A stretch of 64,000 nucleotides of DNA, taken from contig NZ_PXYH01000023.1 in the NCBI RefSeq assembly GCF_003012795.1, positions 1 through 64,000 on the forward strand. Reading direction: 5' to 3'. Shown piece after piece: positions 1 to 8,410 of the stretch. Position 1 is the first letter of the stretch. Every line of letters starts with the position of its first letter. Under the pieces are notes generated by a model. That model was not told where the DNA came from, did no database searches, and saw only the letters and a list, made by a program, of their open reading frames with translations. Position numbers and translations under genes: made by a program. The stretch is from Zobellella taiwanensis. Its GTDB lineage: Bacteria > Pseudomonadota > Gammaproteobacteria > Enterobacterales > Aeromonadaceae.

Positions 1-130
1 ATCCTCAGGCAGAGCGAATGTGGCTCACCGAGCCAGCGCAACAAGCTGAAGCGAGCCAGTTGGAACGACGATTATCGGGCCCAATTATTCTTTGGTTAAA
101 TTTACAGCAAAGTGTGCTCCCGCCCTGCTA
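1..130. other. possible end of an insertion element
   Basis: The left edge does not belong to the transporter that follows. On the + strand one frame is open from base 1 to a TAA at 97-99 (32 codons, basic in the middle), and about 25 bases later recognisable BCCT coding sequence begins on the other strand. A transposase tail followed by a terminal repeat would look like this and would explain why the transporter is cut. The family cannot be named from so short a piece, and a second frame is also open, so this is a weak call. Confidence 0.25.
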
Positions 131-1100
131 CCAAAGGTGCCCAGGCAATCCACCATCCAAAGTAGAATAGCGTCCAATTTGCAATCCAGCTGCCATCACC
201 ATAGGGCTCGGTACGGAAGGACATACTGACAAAATTTTGTACATAATCCCCCACTCCCTGGAACAAAATTTTGAAAATTGCCTGAGTGGGCCCCATCAAG
301 AGTACAAATCCCAACAAAGCGAATGCCAGTATCATATTAAGATTGGAAAGATGTTTTATAGCACCTTGCAACCCAGATATTGTTGATGCTATGTAAACGA
401 CTGTCACCGCCACTATAATTATAGCCTGAGTGGAAATGTTGATAGGAAGATCCCAGAGAACATTTACCCCGGTATTTACCTGCAGCGTACCAAAACCAAG
501 TGACGTCGCTATTCCAATGACCACTGACAATATAACAATCACATCAATCCATTTACCCACAGGACCTGAAATTTTATTGCCAATCAAAGGGTAAAAAACA
601 GAACTGAGTGAGGATGGCAATTTTTTCCTGAACTGGAAAAATGCGAGAGAGACACCCACCAAGGCGTAACAAGCCCAAGCAGAAACACCCCAATGCAGAT
701 AGACATATTGCATGGCTGTCTTGGCTGCCTGTTCGCTATACCCCTCTCCAACCGGTGGACTTATATAGTAAGATACCGGCTCGGCAATCCCCCAAAAAAC
801 AAGACTGATGCCGATGGATGCACTGAAAAGCATACCTATCCAGGTTGCAGTGTTATATTCTGGCCTGTCGTTGTCATCTCCTAACCGAACCTGGCCAAAT
901 TTTGAAATACCCAAGTACATACAAAACAAAAAGAATATAAAAACACAACCTAAAATAAACCAGCCTAGGTTGTTATATATAAATCCAAGCGATCCATTAG
1001 AAAACGATTCCAACTTTTCAGGTATAAACACTCCAACACTTATCAACAACAAACTAAGAAGTAAAGAAATATAAAAAACCGACTTCTTATGCCTCATCAT
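102..1100 (-). pseudogene. BCCT-family carnitine/betaine transporter, 3' truncated
   Basis: This is a betaine/carnitine/choline transporter: about eight predicted membrane segments in 332 residues, with the family's WGIAEPVSYY and WTLFYFGWWIAWAP motifs. Full-length members run to roughly 500 residues or more and continue after WAP with a conserved region. Here homology stops and the frame closes after about ten unrelated residues (GREHTLL). The last four or so helices are therefore missing and transport is probably lost, unless the 3' part lies outside the window after an insertion. The start at 1100 has a good GGAGAGAG ribosome site. It is divergent from cntA, which suggests the substrate was carnitine. 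The gene is clearly AT-richer than the backbone. Confidence 0.8.
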
Positions 1101-1443
1101 AAAACTCTCTCCATTTGCTTAAAAGTCCCTGTCTTCAAAAAAATCACCTGCCACAGCATCCGCAGGGTTCGCTTGCATCCAAGCTACGAGGGCAGAGGTT
1201 TCGGTGTCGCGCCACAACCAAAACCAGTGGTTTACAAAAGATAGCGGTACCCAGGTACTTAGTCAACGAAAAATTAACCATAAATAAACAAGCAAAAACA
1301 AACACAAGACATTGATATAAAAGAATTTAATATGATAAATGTTAACTTGGTTAACTTTTTTTGCAATCCACTGTTGACTGACTCAGGTGGCGGCACTAAC
1401 ATCCACACAAACTGTCAACCCATAGTTTACAAAGGTGAACAAG
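1101..1443. promoter_or_regulatory. divergent control region between BCCT gene and cntA
   Basis: About 340 bases without a gene, AT-rich in the half next to cntA. It holds a near-perfect 15-base palindrome, GTTAACTTGGTTAAC, at 1341-1355, and two copies of GTTTACAAA at 1230-1238 and 1425-1433. The second is extended to AGTTTACAAAG and abuts the cntA ribosome site. The same 11-mer occurs at the lysR start (6961-6971, minus strand). These are candidate operators for the LysR or XRE-PAS regulator. No promoter can be assigned with confidence. Confidence 0.4.
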
Positions 1444-2583
1444 ATGAATCTCGCGATCAGCAATGCCAACAAGATGATTTCCATGGATGACCACAGCGAC
1501 ATCGATAACGCCTGGACCATACCTGCTCGCTATTACACCTCAGAAGAGGTGTTTGAGTTTGAAAAGGAAAAAATCTTCGCTAACTCATGGGTTTGTGTCG
1601 CTCACTGTAGCGAGGTGGCTGAAAAGAATGCGTTTATCACCCGCCAGCTGATTGGCGAAAGCCTGGTGATCGTCCGCGGCCGGGATGATGTACTCCGTGG
1701 TTTTTATAATGTCTGCCCTCACCGTGGCCATCAGCTGATCAGCGGCGAGTCGGGTAAGACCAAAAACGTAATCACCTGCCCCTACCACGCCTGGGCCTTC
1801 AAACTGGATGGCAAACTCGCTCATGCCACCAACTGTGAGAACGTCAATAACTTTGAAGCGGACGCCATGAGCCTGAGCAGCTTCCATGTGATTGAGCATG
1901 CAGGCTTTATTTACGTCAACCTGACCCGGGGAGAGCCACAGCCAATCGAGGAACAGCTGCCGGGCCTGGCCGAAAAAATGGAAGAAGCCTGTGCGGTCAT
2001 CAAGGATCTCAAGCTGGCCGCCCGCTTTGTCAGCCATACCCCGGCCAACTGGAAGACCATCGTTGATAACTATATCGAGTGCTATCACTGCCCGACCAAC
2101 CACGTCAGCTTTGCCAGCTCGGTGGATGTTGGCGTGTACGAGCATCAGTTACATGACAACTGGACGGTACAGATAGGTAAGGCCAAGCCGTCTGAATCCT
2201 CTTACCAGTTCGACAGTACACTGGTCAATCCGCGCTTCTTTGGCTTTTGGATCTGGCCCTGCACCATGTTCAACATGCCTCCGGGCGGTGACTTTATGAC
2301 TGTTATTTACGAGTTTCCGGTCAGCGCCGGTGAAACCCTGCAGCACTATGAAATCTACTTCCTCAATGAAGAGCTGACCGAATATCAGAAAAATCTGGTG
2401 GAGTGGTATCGCACCGTGTTCCGCCCGGAAGATCTGCGTCTGGTAGAAAGCGTACAGCGTGGTCTGAAATCACGCGGCTACCGGGGACAGGGTCGCATCA
2501 TGGCGGATCGGCAGCGTAGTGGGATCAGTGAACACGGCGTGGCTCATTTCCACAAACTGGTTGCCAGCGCACACCTTGACTGA
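1444..2583 (+). CDS. cntA: carnitine monooxygenase, oxygenase subunit (Rieske)
   Basis: Rieske non-heme iron oxygenase that would split L-carnitine into trimethylamine and malic semialdehyde, using electrons from CntB. The Rieske centre is C91-x-H93 and C112-x2-H115. The mononuclear iron site is in the ECYHCPTNH stretch (H215, H220), with glutamate E212 at the bridging position where most Rieske oxygenases have aspartate, as in the CntA/YeaW group. The 379 residues match CntA length (about 370). A GTG at 1435 is in frame, but AAAGG at 1431-1435 sits at normal distance from the ATG at 1444, so that start is preferred. The related glycine betaine oxygenase GbcA is the alternative; the neighbouring dehydrogenases favour carnitine. 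Confidence 0.83.
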   Translation: MNLAISNANKMISMDDHSDIDNAWTIPARYYTSEEVFEFEKEKIFANSWVCVAHCSEVAEKNAFITRQLIGESLVIVRGRDDVLRGFYNVCPHRGHQLISGESGKTKNVITCPYHAWAFKLDGKLAHATNCENVNNFEADAMSLSSFHVIEHAGFIYVNLTRGEPQPIEEQLPGLAEKMEEACAVIKDLKLAARFVSHTPANWKTIVDNYIECYHCPTNHVSFASSVDVGVYEHQLHDNWTVQIGKAKPSESSYQFDSTLVNPRFFGFWIWPCTMFNMPPGGDFMTVIYEFPVSAGETLQHYEIYFLNEELTEYQKNLVEWYRTVFRPEDLRLVESVQRGLKSRGYRGQGRIMADRQRSGISEHGVAHFHKLVASAHLD

Positions 2584-2621
2584 ATTCGCTTACCGCATTA
2601 AAACCGCAAGGAAATTACAGT

Positions 2622-4070
2622 ATGAATACGCTCAGCAACCCTAACCTGTTTCGACAAGAGTGCTATATCAACGGCCAGTGGGTAGGTGCCGACGAGAGTA
2701 TCACCGTCACTAACCCGGCCAACCTGGCCGTGCTGGGCACTGTGCCCAGCCTCGGCGTCGAGCAGGTCAACACGGCCATAGAACAAGCACACGCCGCCAT
2801 GGCAGGGTGGAGCGCCCTGACCGCCAAGGAAAGATCCAAAATCCTGCATCGTTGGTTCACCCTGATCGAAGCCAGCATCGACGATCTCGGCATCATCATG
2901 ACTCTGGAGCAAGGCAAGCCCCTGCACGAGGCCAAGGGCGAGATCCGCTATGCCGCCTCCTTCGTCGAGTGGTTCGCCGAAGAAGGAAAACGGGTTTACG
3001 GTGAGACGATTCCACCTACCGTCGGCAGCAACCGTTTGTCCACCATCAAGCAACCCATCGGTGTGTGCAGTGCCATCACTCCGTGGAACTTCCCGGCAGC
3101 CATGATTACTCGTAAGGCCGCGCCAGCCCTGGCCGCAGGCTGCAGTATCGTGATCAAGCCGGCGTCCGAAACCCCCTTTACTGCCTTGGCGCTGGCTGAG
3201 CTAGCCGCCCAGGCGGGCATTCCTGCCGGTATCTTCAACGTGGTCACCGGTAATGCCCGCGCCTTGGGTGAGCCGCTGACCCGGCACCCGCTGATCAGCA
3301 AGTTTTCCTTCACCGGCTCCACCCAGGTGGGTCGCGTGCTGTCCGAGCAATGCGCTTCGACCATCAAGAAAACCTCGCTTGAGCTCGGTGGCAATGCTCC
3401 CTTCATCGTGTTTGACGATGCGGACATCGACAAGGCTGTTGCCAGCGCCATGCTGGCCAAGTTCCGTAACGGCGGCCAGACCTGTGTCTGCGTCAACCGT
3501 TTCTATGTGCATGATACCGTCTACGACGAGTTTCTGGAGAAGTTCACCGCCAGGGTGGCTCAGCTGCGTGTCGGCAATGGTCTGGAGCAGAGCACAGACA
3601 TCGGCCCCATGATCACCCGGCGAGCCATCGAGGGCATGCAGGTACTGCTGGACGATGCGCTGGCCAAAGGTGCCCGCCTGATCGAGCTGGGCAACGAGAT
3701 AGAGGAAAGAGACAACTACATCAACCCGAAGATTCTGGTGGATGTCGACGACTCGATGAACATCGTTCATGAAGAAATCTTCGGCCCCATCGCCACTCTG
3801 ATCCGCTTCCACGATGAAGACGAAGTGCTGGCCCAGGCCAACAACACCATTTTCGGCCTGGCCGCCTACTTTTTCTCACAGGATGTGCGCCGGGTGTACA
3901 GGGTCGCCGAAAAACTGGAAAGCGGCATGGTCGGCATCAATACCGGCATGATCTCCAACGAAGTGGCTCCCTTTGGTGGCGTCAAACAGTCCGGCCTGGG
4001 CAAGGAGGGCTCCCGCTACGGCATAGAGGACTACCTGACCGTGAAGTACCTCTGTGTTGACATCGCCTGA
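2622..4070 (+). CDS. aldehyde dehydrogenase, probable malic semialdehyde dehydrogenase
   Basis: NAD(P)-dependent aldehyde dehydrogenase of the succinate-semialdehyde (GabD-like) branch, 482 residues, full length. Key residues are present: N156 in ITPWNF, K179, general base E254 in LELGG and nucleophile C288 in NGGQTC. It starts 38 bases after cntA with an AAGGAA ribosome site and is followed closely by cntB, so the three form one operon. By sequence alone it would be called succinate-semialdehyde dehydrogenase. By context its substrate is malic semialdehyde (3-hydroxy-4-oxobutanoate), a hydroxylated analogue, released by CntA and oxidised to malate. Confidence 0.85.
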   Translation: MNTLSNPNLFRQECYINGQWVGADESITVTNPANLAVLGTVPSLGVEQVNTAIEQAHAAMAGWSALTAKERSKILHRWFTLIEASIDDLGIIMTLEQGKPLHEAKGEIRYAASFVEWFAEEGKRVYGETIPPTVGSNRLSTIKQPIGVCSAITPWNFPAAMITRKAAPALAAGCSIVIKPASETPFTALALAELAAQAGIPAGIFNVVTGNARALGEPLTRHPLISKFSFTGSTQVGRVLSEQCASTIKKTSLELGGNAPFIVFDDADIDKAVASAMLAKFRNGGQTCVCVNRFYVHDTVYDEFLEKFTARVAQLRVGNGLEQSTDIGPMITRRAIEGMQVLLDDALAKGARLIELGNEIEERDNYINPKILVDVDDSMNIVHEEIFGPIATLIRFHDEDEVLAQANNTIFGLAAYFFSQDVRRVYRVAEKLESGMVGINTGMISNEVAPFGGVKQSGLGKEGSRYGIEDYLTVKYLCVDIA

Positions 4071-4093
4071 TTTGAATTAAAGCGAGTACCGTT

Positions 4094-5044
4094 ATGAACC
4101 AGCAAAAAATTGCAGTCACCGTCAGCCGTATCGAGCAGCTGAGCCCGACCATCAAGATGTTTGAATTTATGGCCCGGGACACGGAGCTGGCTCCGTTCAC
4201 CGCCGGCAGTCACGTCGCCGTACACATGGATGACGCTGGCCTACGACGCGCCTATTCACTGATCAGTGATCCGGCCGGCACCGGGCACTACCGTATTTCG
4301 GTGCTGAGGGACGAAAATTCCAAAGGTGGCTCCGCCTATATGCATGACAAGGTGGCGGTTGGGGATGTATTACATCTCTCACCGGCACAGAACTTCTTCC
4401 CTCTGGTTCATGACACAACCTGCAAGCATGTGCTGGTCGCCGGCGGCATTGGTATCACCCCCTTCCTGTCCTACCTCTACGAGCTGGAGCAGGAGGGAAT
4501 GGATTTTGAGCTGCACTACTGTTTCCGCAACGGCGCCAACGCCGCCTACGTGGAACAGCTGCGCCAGCGTATCGGAGATCGGCTCTTTGTCTATGACAAC
4601 GCACAGGGCCAGCAGTTGTCGGTGGAGCGGCTGGTACAGCAACAAAACCAGAACACTCATCTCTATGTCTGCGGTCCACAGCCACTCATCAACGCCGTAA
4701 TCGAACACGGCAATGTCCATCTGGGTGAGCAGCAAGTGCATTTCGAAAACTTTGGTGAGATCGCCAGCGGTGGCAACTCATTCGAAGTACATTTTCAACG
4801 CTCCGGCTTCAGCCTGGAGGTGGGCCAGGACATGTCGATTTTGCAGGCCATTGAAAACGATAAGCGCATTGCCATCGAGTGTTTGTGTCGCAACGGCGTG
4901 TGTGGCACTTGCGAAACCGTGATTCTGGAAGGTGAGGCTGACCATCGCGACCATTATCTGGACGAAGGTGAACGCACCGCCCAGAAGAGCATGATGATCT
5001 GTGTATCCCGTGCTAAAGGCAACCGCCTGGTATTGGATCTCTGA
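4094..5044 (+). CDS. cntB: carnitine monooxygenase reductase subunit
   Basis: Class IA-type oxygenase reductase of 316 residues. In order: an FMN-binding beta-barrel with RRAYSL at 51-56, a nucleotide-binding domain with GGIGITPFLS at 117-126 and YVCGPQPL near 191, and a C-terminal plant-type 2Fe-2S ferredoxin with C265-x4-C270-x2-C273 and C303. It passes electrons from NAD(P)H to the Rieske centre of CntA. The VanB/GbcB/CntB architecture is shared by several systems, so specificity is inferred from the operon. It is last in the operon and followed by a terminator. Confidence 0.83.
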   Translation: MNQQKIAVTVSRIEQLSPTIKMFEFMARDTELAPFTAGSHVAVHMDDAGLRRAYSLISDPAGTGHYRISVLRDENSKGGSAYMHDKVAVGDVLHLSPAQNFFPLVHDTTCKHVLVAGGIGITPFLSYLYELEQEGMDFELHYCFRNGANAAYVEQLRQRIGDRLFVYDNAQGQQLSVERLVQQQNQNTHLYVCGPQPLINAVIEHGNVHLGEQQVHFENFGEIASGGNSFEVHFQRSGFSLEVGQDMSILQAIENDKRIAIECLCRNGVCGTCETVILEGEADHRDHYLDEGERTAQKSMMICVSRAKGNRLVLDL

Positions 5045-5069
5045 GCAAAAGGAGCTACAGCCAAGAAAG

Positions 5070-5097
5070 CCGGCTCCTTAATTGGGCCGGTTTTTTT
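5070..5097 (+). terminator. rho-independent terminator after cntB
   Basis: CCGGC(T)CC and GGGCCGG can pair around the loop TTAATT, with one bulged T, and seven T residues follow (5091-5097). It lies between the convergent cntB and the XRE-PAS gene. Confidence 0.75.
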
Positions 5098-5118
5098 AAA
5101 TAAACCACGCCATCCGAC

Positions 5119-6015
5119 TCAGCGCAGTTCAAACATCAGAAATGGCTGCCGCTCATCATCTATATGATGATAAGCGGTAATCCGCCGCCCCTGAAACACC
5201 AGTTCACCGTAACCACTGGCGCTCAACTGCTCAAGCCATTCATGGTTATTCAGCACCAACTGATACAGCAGCCGTTGCAGCTCCAGATAATCCATCTTCT
5301 CGGAGCGAGACTCGTGATTGTCAAGCAGGATCTCTCCCGCACTATCGGTGAAAACCACCAGGTGCGGAAGATGCTTCAGCAGCATATCGAAATAAATTTT
5401 CATTTTGCGCAAGCGCAGCTCGGTGCTTTTGCGCTCGGTGTTATCCAGGCTGATACCCACCAGCTTGGTCACCTTGCCATTGGGGCCTTTCACTCCAGTG
5501 GCGCGGGAAGTAATCCAGCGATGACTGCCGTTCCTGTCTATTTTAAAGTCCATTTCATGGGCGCCGCCTTCGCGAATGATCCTGGAATAGCCATTGACCA
5601 GCTTTTCCCGGGCCTGCTCGCTCATCATGTCCCAAAACTCATCGTTACTGCTCAGGCGGACTCCGTATACACTTTCTACGTTGTCGGAATAATGCACCTT
5701 GCCGGTAAGCAAATCCCACTCCCAGGTGACAATATCGGCGGAGTCATGCAGATGAACTTCATTAATATTGCGCGCTGCGCGGGGCTGGGCATCAGGTGTG
5801 CCGCTGGCGTATTCACCATACTTCAACCAGATCTTGTCCACCTCCAGAAAGGCCGCCAGCCGCTCGAGGTTGCCATCGTCAATCATGCCACCTTTGGTCC
5901 ACTTGTTTACCGCCGTACGCGACACACCCAGGGCTTCGGCCACTTTTAGCTGCTTGATTTTCCGTTGTTTCAGTAGGGACAGCAGGCGCTCTCCGAATGC
6001 AGTTGTGCCCGTCAT
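5119..6015 (-). CDS. XRE-family regulator with PAS sensor domain
   Basis: Helix-turn-helix regulator of 298 residues. An XRE/Cro-type DNA-binding domain covers about 8-65 (LGVSRTAVNKWTKGG is the recognition helix region). A PAS fold follows at about 93-196, ending in KLVGISLDNTERK, typical of a PAS-associated C-terminal segment. The last 100 residues include a second weak PAS-like stretch (VVFTDSAGEILLDN). Its ATG overlaps the lysR stop (TAATG at 6013-6017), so it is translationally coupled to that regulator. It probably senses a small molecule or redox state linked to carnitine use. Its target is unknown; the GTTTACAAA repeats are candidates. Confidence 0.8.
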   Translation of the reverse strand: MTGTTAFGERLLSLLKQRKIKQLKVAEALGVSRTAVNKWTKGGMIDDGNLERLAAFLEVDKIWLKYGEYASGTPDAQPRAARNINEVHLHDSADIVTWEWDLLTGKVHYSDNVESVYGVRLSSNDEFWDMMSEQAREKLVNGYSRIIREGGAHEMDFKIDRNGSHRWITSRATGVKGPNGKVTKLVGISLDNTERKSTELRLRKMKIYFDMLLKHLPHLVVFTDSAGEILLDNHESRSEKMDYLELQRLLYQLVLNNHEWLEQLSASGYGELVFQGRRITAYHHIDDERQPFLMFELR

Positions 6016-6959
6016 TATTGGTTACTCACTATTTGTTCATTCATCCTGAATTTGCCCTGCCACCGTTGCGCCAAATATTGCTCCAGGTTGTCAATAAAGA
6101 CACGCAGGTTGGCATTGGTGCCGACCCGCTGGGAATACACGGCGTAAACATCCGCCGGCTGCTGCCACTCCGGCAGCACCCGCAGCAGGGCGCCCTGCTC
6201 CAGTTCAGGCAGAACGCTCCAGAGGGAGCGCAGCATAATACCCTCGCCCTTGAGGCACCACTGTTTGGCCACGTCGCCGTTGTTCACGCTCAGCCGGCTG
6301 TTGGGATACACGGTCGTCACCTCGGCCCCGCGCTCTACCTTCCAGCTGGCGGGGGCCTGGTTGCGCTCGCGAATACTGATGCAGTCGTGCTGCTTTTCCA
6401 GCTCGCGCGGATGCTCAGGCCAGCCGCGCCGGGCCAGATAGCCCGGTGAGGCACAAAACACGCGGACGTTTTCGGCAATGCGGCGCGCTATGTATTGCTC
6501 GGGGATGGCGCCACCAATGCAGATATCCAGATCGATGTTTTCGCTGATGATGTCTACCGCCCTGTCGGTCAGGGTCAGGTCGATGTCCAGCCGGTCATAG
6601 CGGGAGCGCAGCGCCAGAATAAAGGGGTTGATGTATGCGCTGCCGAAGCCGGTGCTGCAACTGATGCGCAGCTTGCCCTGTACCTCCTGCCGGGAAGCGT
6701 TCAGTTCCCCTTTCATCGCCGCCAGCCCCTGCAACAGTTGCTCGCCGGTACGCAGCACTATCTCCCCTTCCCGGGTCAGGGAAATGGCCCGGGCCGAGCG
6801 AAAAAACAGCGCCAGCTCCAGGTTTTCCTCCAGCATTTTCACCCGCTTCGAGATATAGGCGGGGGACACCATGAGCTGCTCGGCGGCCCGGGCAAAGCTC
6901 ATCAGCCGGGCCGCCGTTACAAACACGCGAATGTCGTCCAGCGCTGGCAGCTTATCCAT
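6015..6959 (-). CDS. LysR-family regulator of the carnitine/D-malate genes
   Basis: LysR-type transcriptional regulator of 314 residues from the ATG at 6959. The winged helix is at about 5-64 (MSFARAAEQLMVSPAYISKRV) and a periplasmic-binding-protein-like effector domain of the DmlR/CrgA-type group follows. A TTG at 6974 would add five residues, but neither start has a strong ribosome site. It is divergent from the D-malate dehydrogenase gene with about 100 bases between, the usual layout for a LysR regulator and its target (E. coli dmlR/dmlA is arranged this way). D-malate or carnitine is a plausible inducer. Confidence 0.85.
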   Translation of the reverse strand: MDKLPALDDIRVFVTAARLMSFARAAEQLMVSPAYISKRVKMLEENLELALFFRSARAISLTREGEIVLRTGEQLLQGLAAMKGELNASRQEVQGKLRISCSTGFGSAYINPFILALRSRYDRLDIDLTLTDRAVDIISENIDLDICIGGAIPEQYIARRIAENVRVFCASPGYLARRGWPEHPRELEKQHDCISIRERNQAPASWKVERGAEVTTVYPNSRLSVNNGDVAKQWCLKGEGIMLRSLWSVLPELEQGALLRVLPEWQQPADVYAVYSQRVGTNANLRVFIDNLEQYLAQRWQGKFRMNEQIVSNQ

Positions 6960-7061
6960 ACTTTGTAAACTCAAGGATTACAGTTCATGGCTCCATCTTA
7001 TCAGAGCGGGTCGTAAACTGAATGTCCAAACTCTCAAATAAGACAACCAGAGGTTATCAAA
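6960..7061. promoter_or_regulatory. lysR/dmlA divergent promoter region
   Basis: Short divergent region expected to carry the LysR binding site. It contains AGTTTACAAAG (minus strand, 6961-6971), identical over 11 bases to the element just before cntA, and a partial TAAACTGAATG near 7014. No clear sigma-70 promoter could be assigned. Confidence 0.35.
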
Positions 7062-8129
7062 ATGTCCAGGTTCAACATCGCAGTGATTCCCGGTGACGGT
7101 ATTGGCCAGGAGGTCATCCCCGAAGGTCTCAAGGTGCTGGAAGCCGCAGCTAAAAAGCACGATATTACGTTGAATTTCACTCATTTCGACTGGTCATGTG
7201 AAACCTACCACCGTACTGGCCGCATGATGCCGGAAGATGGGCTGGAACAGCTCAAGTCCTTTGACGCCATCTTCCTCGGTGCCGTCGGCTTTCCCGGCGT
7301 GCCGGACCATATCTCGCTTTGGGGCCTGCTGTTACCTATTCGCCGCGCCTTCAACCAGTATGTCAACCTGCGCCCGGTGCGCCTGTTTGAAGGTTTGCAG
7401 TCTCCACTGGCCAATAAAAAGCCCGGCGACATCGACTTTTACGTGGTGCGTGAGAACGTGGAAGGCGAGTACTCCGCCATCGGCGGCATTCAGTATGAGG
7501 GAACTGACGACGAGGTTGTGTCCCAACAGAGCATCTTCACCCGCAAGGGCACCGACCGTATTCTGAAATACGCCTTTGATCTGGCCCGCTCCCGGGACAA
7601 GAAACACCTAAGCTCGGCCACCAAGTCAAACGGCCTGTTTCACTCCATGCCCTATTGGGACAGCCGGGTTGCGGCCATGGCGGAGCAATACCCAGACGTC
7701 AAAGTGGATCAGTTCCACATTGACATCTTCACCGCCAACCTGGTGAGAATGCCGGAATTCTACGACGTTATCGTTGGCTCCAACCTGTTCGGTGACATCC
7801 TGTCGGATCTCGGTCCCGCCTGTACCGGCACCATCGCCATCGCGCCCTCAGCCAACATCAACCCTGAGAAAGAATTTCCTTCCATGTTCGAACCAGTGCA
7901 CGGATCAGCGCCTGATATCGCCGGCCAGAACATCGCCAATCCCATTGGCACTATCTGGGCAGCAGCCATGATGATGCAGCATCTGGGTAGCCAGGAGATC
8001 CACGACACCATCATGGCGGCGGTGGAAACCCTCATTCGCGAGGGATACTCCCTGACACGCGACATGGGCGGTTCCGCCAGCACTCAGGAGCTGGGTCAGG
8101 CCATCACCGATCTGATAGCGACCCAATAA
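7062..8129 (+). CDS. dmlA: D-malate dehydrogenase (decarboxylating) / tartrate dehydrogenase
   Basis: Member of the isocitrate/isopropylmalate dehydrogenase family, 355 residues, matching DmlA/TtuC length. Visible signatures are IPGDGIGQEV at the N terminus, NLRPVR substrate arginines, VRENVEGEYS, and the metal and nucleotide regions VGSNLFGDILSDLG and EPVHGSAPDIAG. It oxidises and decarboxylates D-malate to pyruvate and CO2, and many members also accept tartrate or isopropylmalate. Natural L-carnitine is the R isomer and the carbinol centre is untouched by CntA and the aldehyde dehydrogenase, so the product is D-(R)-malate and this enzyme is the logical last step. Confidence 0.88.
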   Translation: MSRFNIAVIPGDGIGQEVIPEGLKVLEAAAKKHDITLNFTHFDWSCETYHRTGRMMPEDGLEQLKSFDAIFLGAVGFPGVPDHISLWGLLLPIRRAFNQYVNLRPVRLFEGLQSPLANKKPGDIDFYVVRENVEGEYSAIGGIQYEGTDDEVVSQQSIFTRKGTDRILKYAFDLARSRDKKHLSSATKSNGLFHSMPYWDSRVAAMAEQYPDVKVDQFHIDIFTANLVRMPEFYDVIVGSNLFGDILSDLGPACTGTIAIAPSANINPEKEFPSMFEPVHGSAPDIAGQNIANPIGTIWAAAMMMQHLGSQEIHDTIMAAVETLIREGYSLTRDMGGSASTQELGQAITDLIATQ

Positions 8130-8182
8130 TCAACGGATATCTGCTGAAACCTTCTCACAGCCGTCAATATCCGTTAAGGCAA

Positions 8183-8210
8183 GTCCGGGCGTGTTCGCCC
8201 GGACTATCTT
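8183..8210 (+). terminator. terminator after dmlA
   Basis: Perfect 9-bp hairpin GTCCGGGCG-TGTT-CGCCCGGAC (8183-8204) followed by TATCTTTTC. It lies about 50 bases after the dmlA stop and marks the right end of the carnitine island. Confidence 0.75.
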
Positions 8211-8410
8211 TTCATCAGACGCCATGTGAGCAATATCGAATAAAGCATCTTATGAGCACTGTTTGAATCCCCATCGGCTGCGGCGCAACCGCTGGTGGTA
8301 GCCTCGTCGGCAATGACGATATCGCCTCCGGTGCAAGGATCTTTTATCCGCCAGGGTCTTTGTGGCGGTAACCTTAAACCATGCCCGTGGATCATCAGGG
8401 AGTGATCGAG

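Noticed and set aside
1444-5044. Glycine betaine demethylase (GbcAB) instead of carnitine oxygenase
   Set aside because: The protein families are close, but a semialdehyde dehydrogenase between the subunits and a D-malate dehydrogenase next door make sense only for carnitine, and no dimethylglycine or sarcosine oxidase genes are present.
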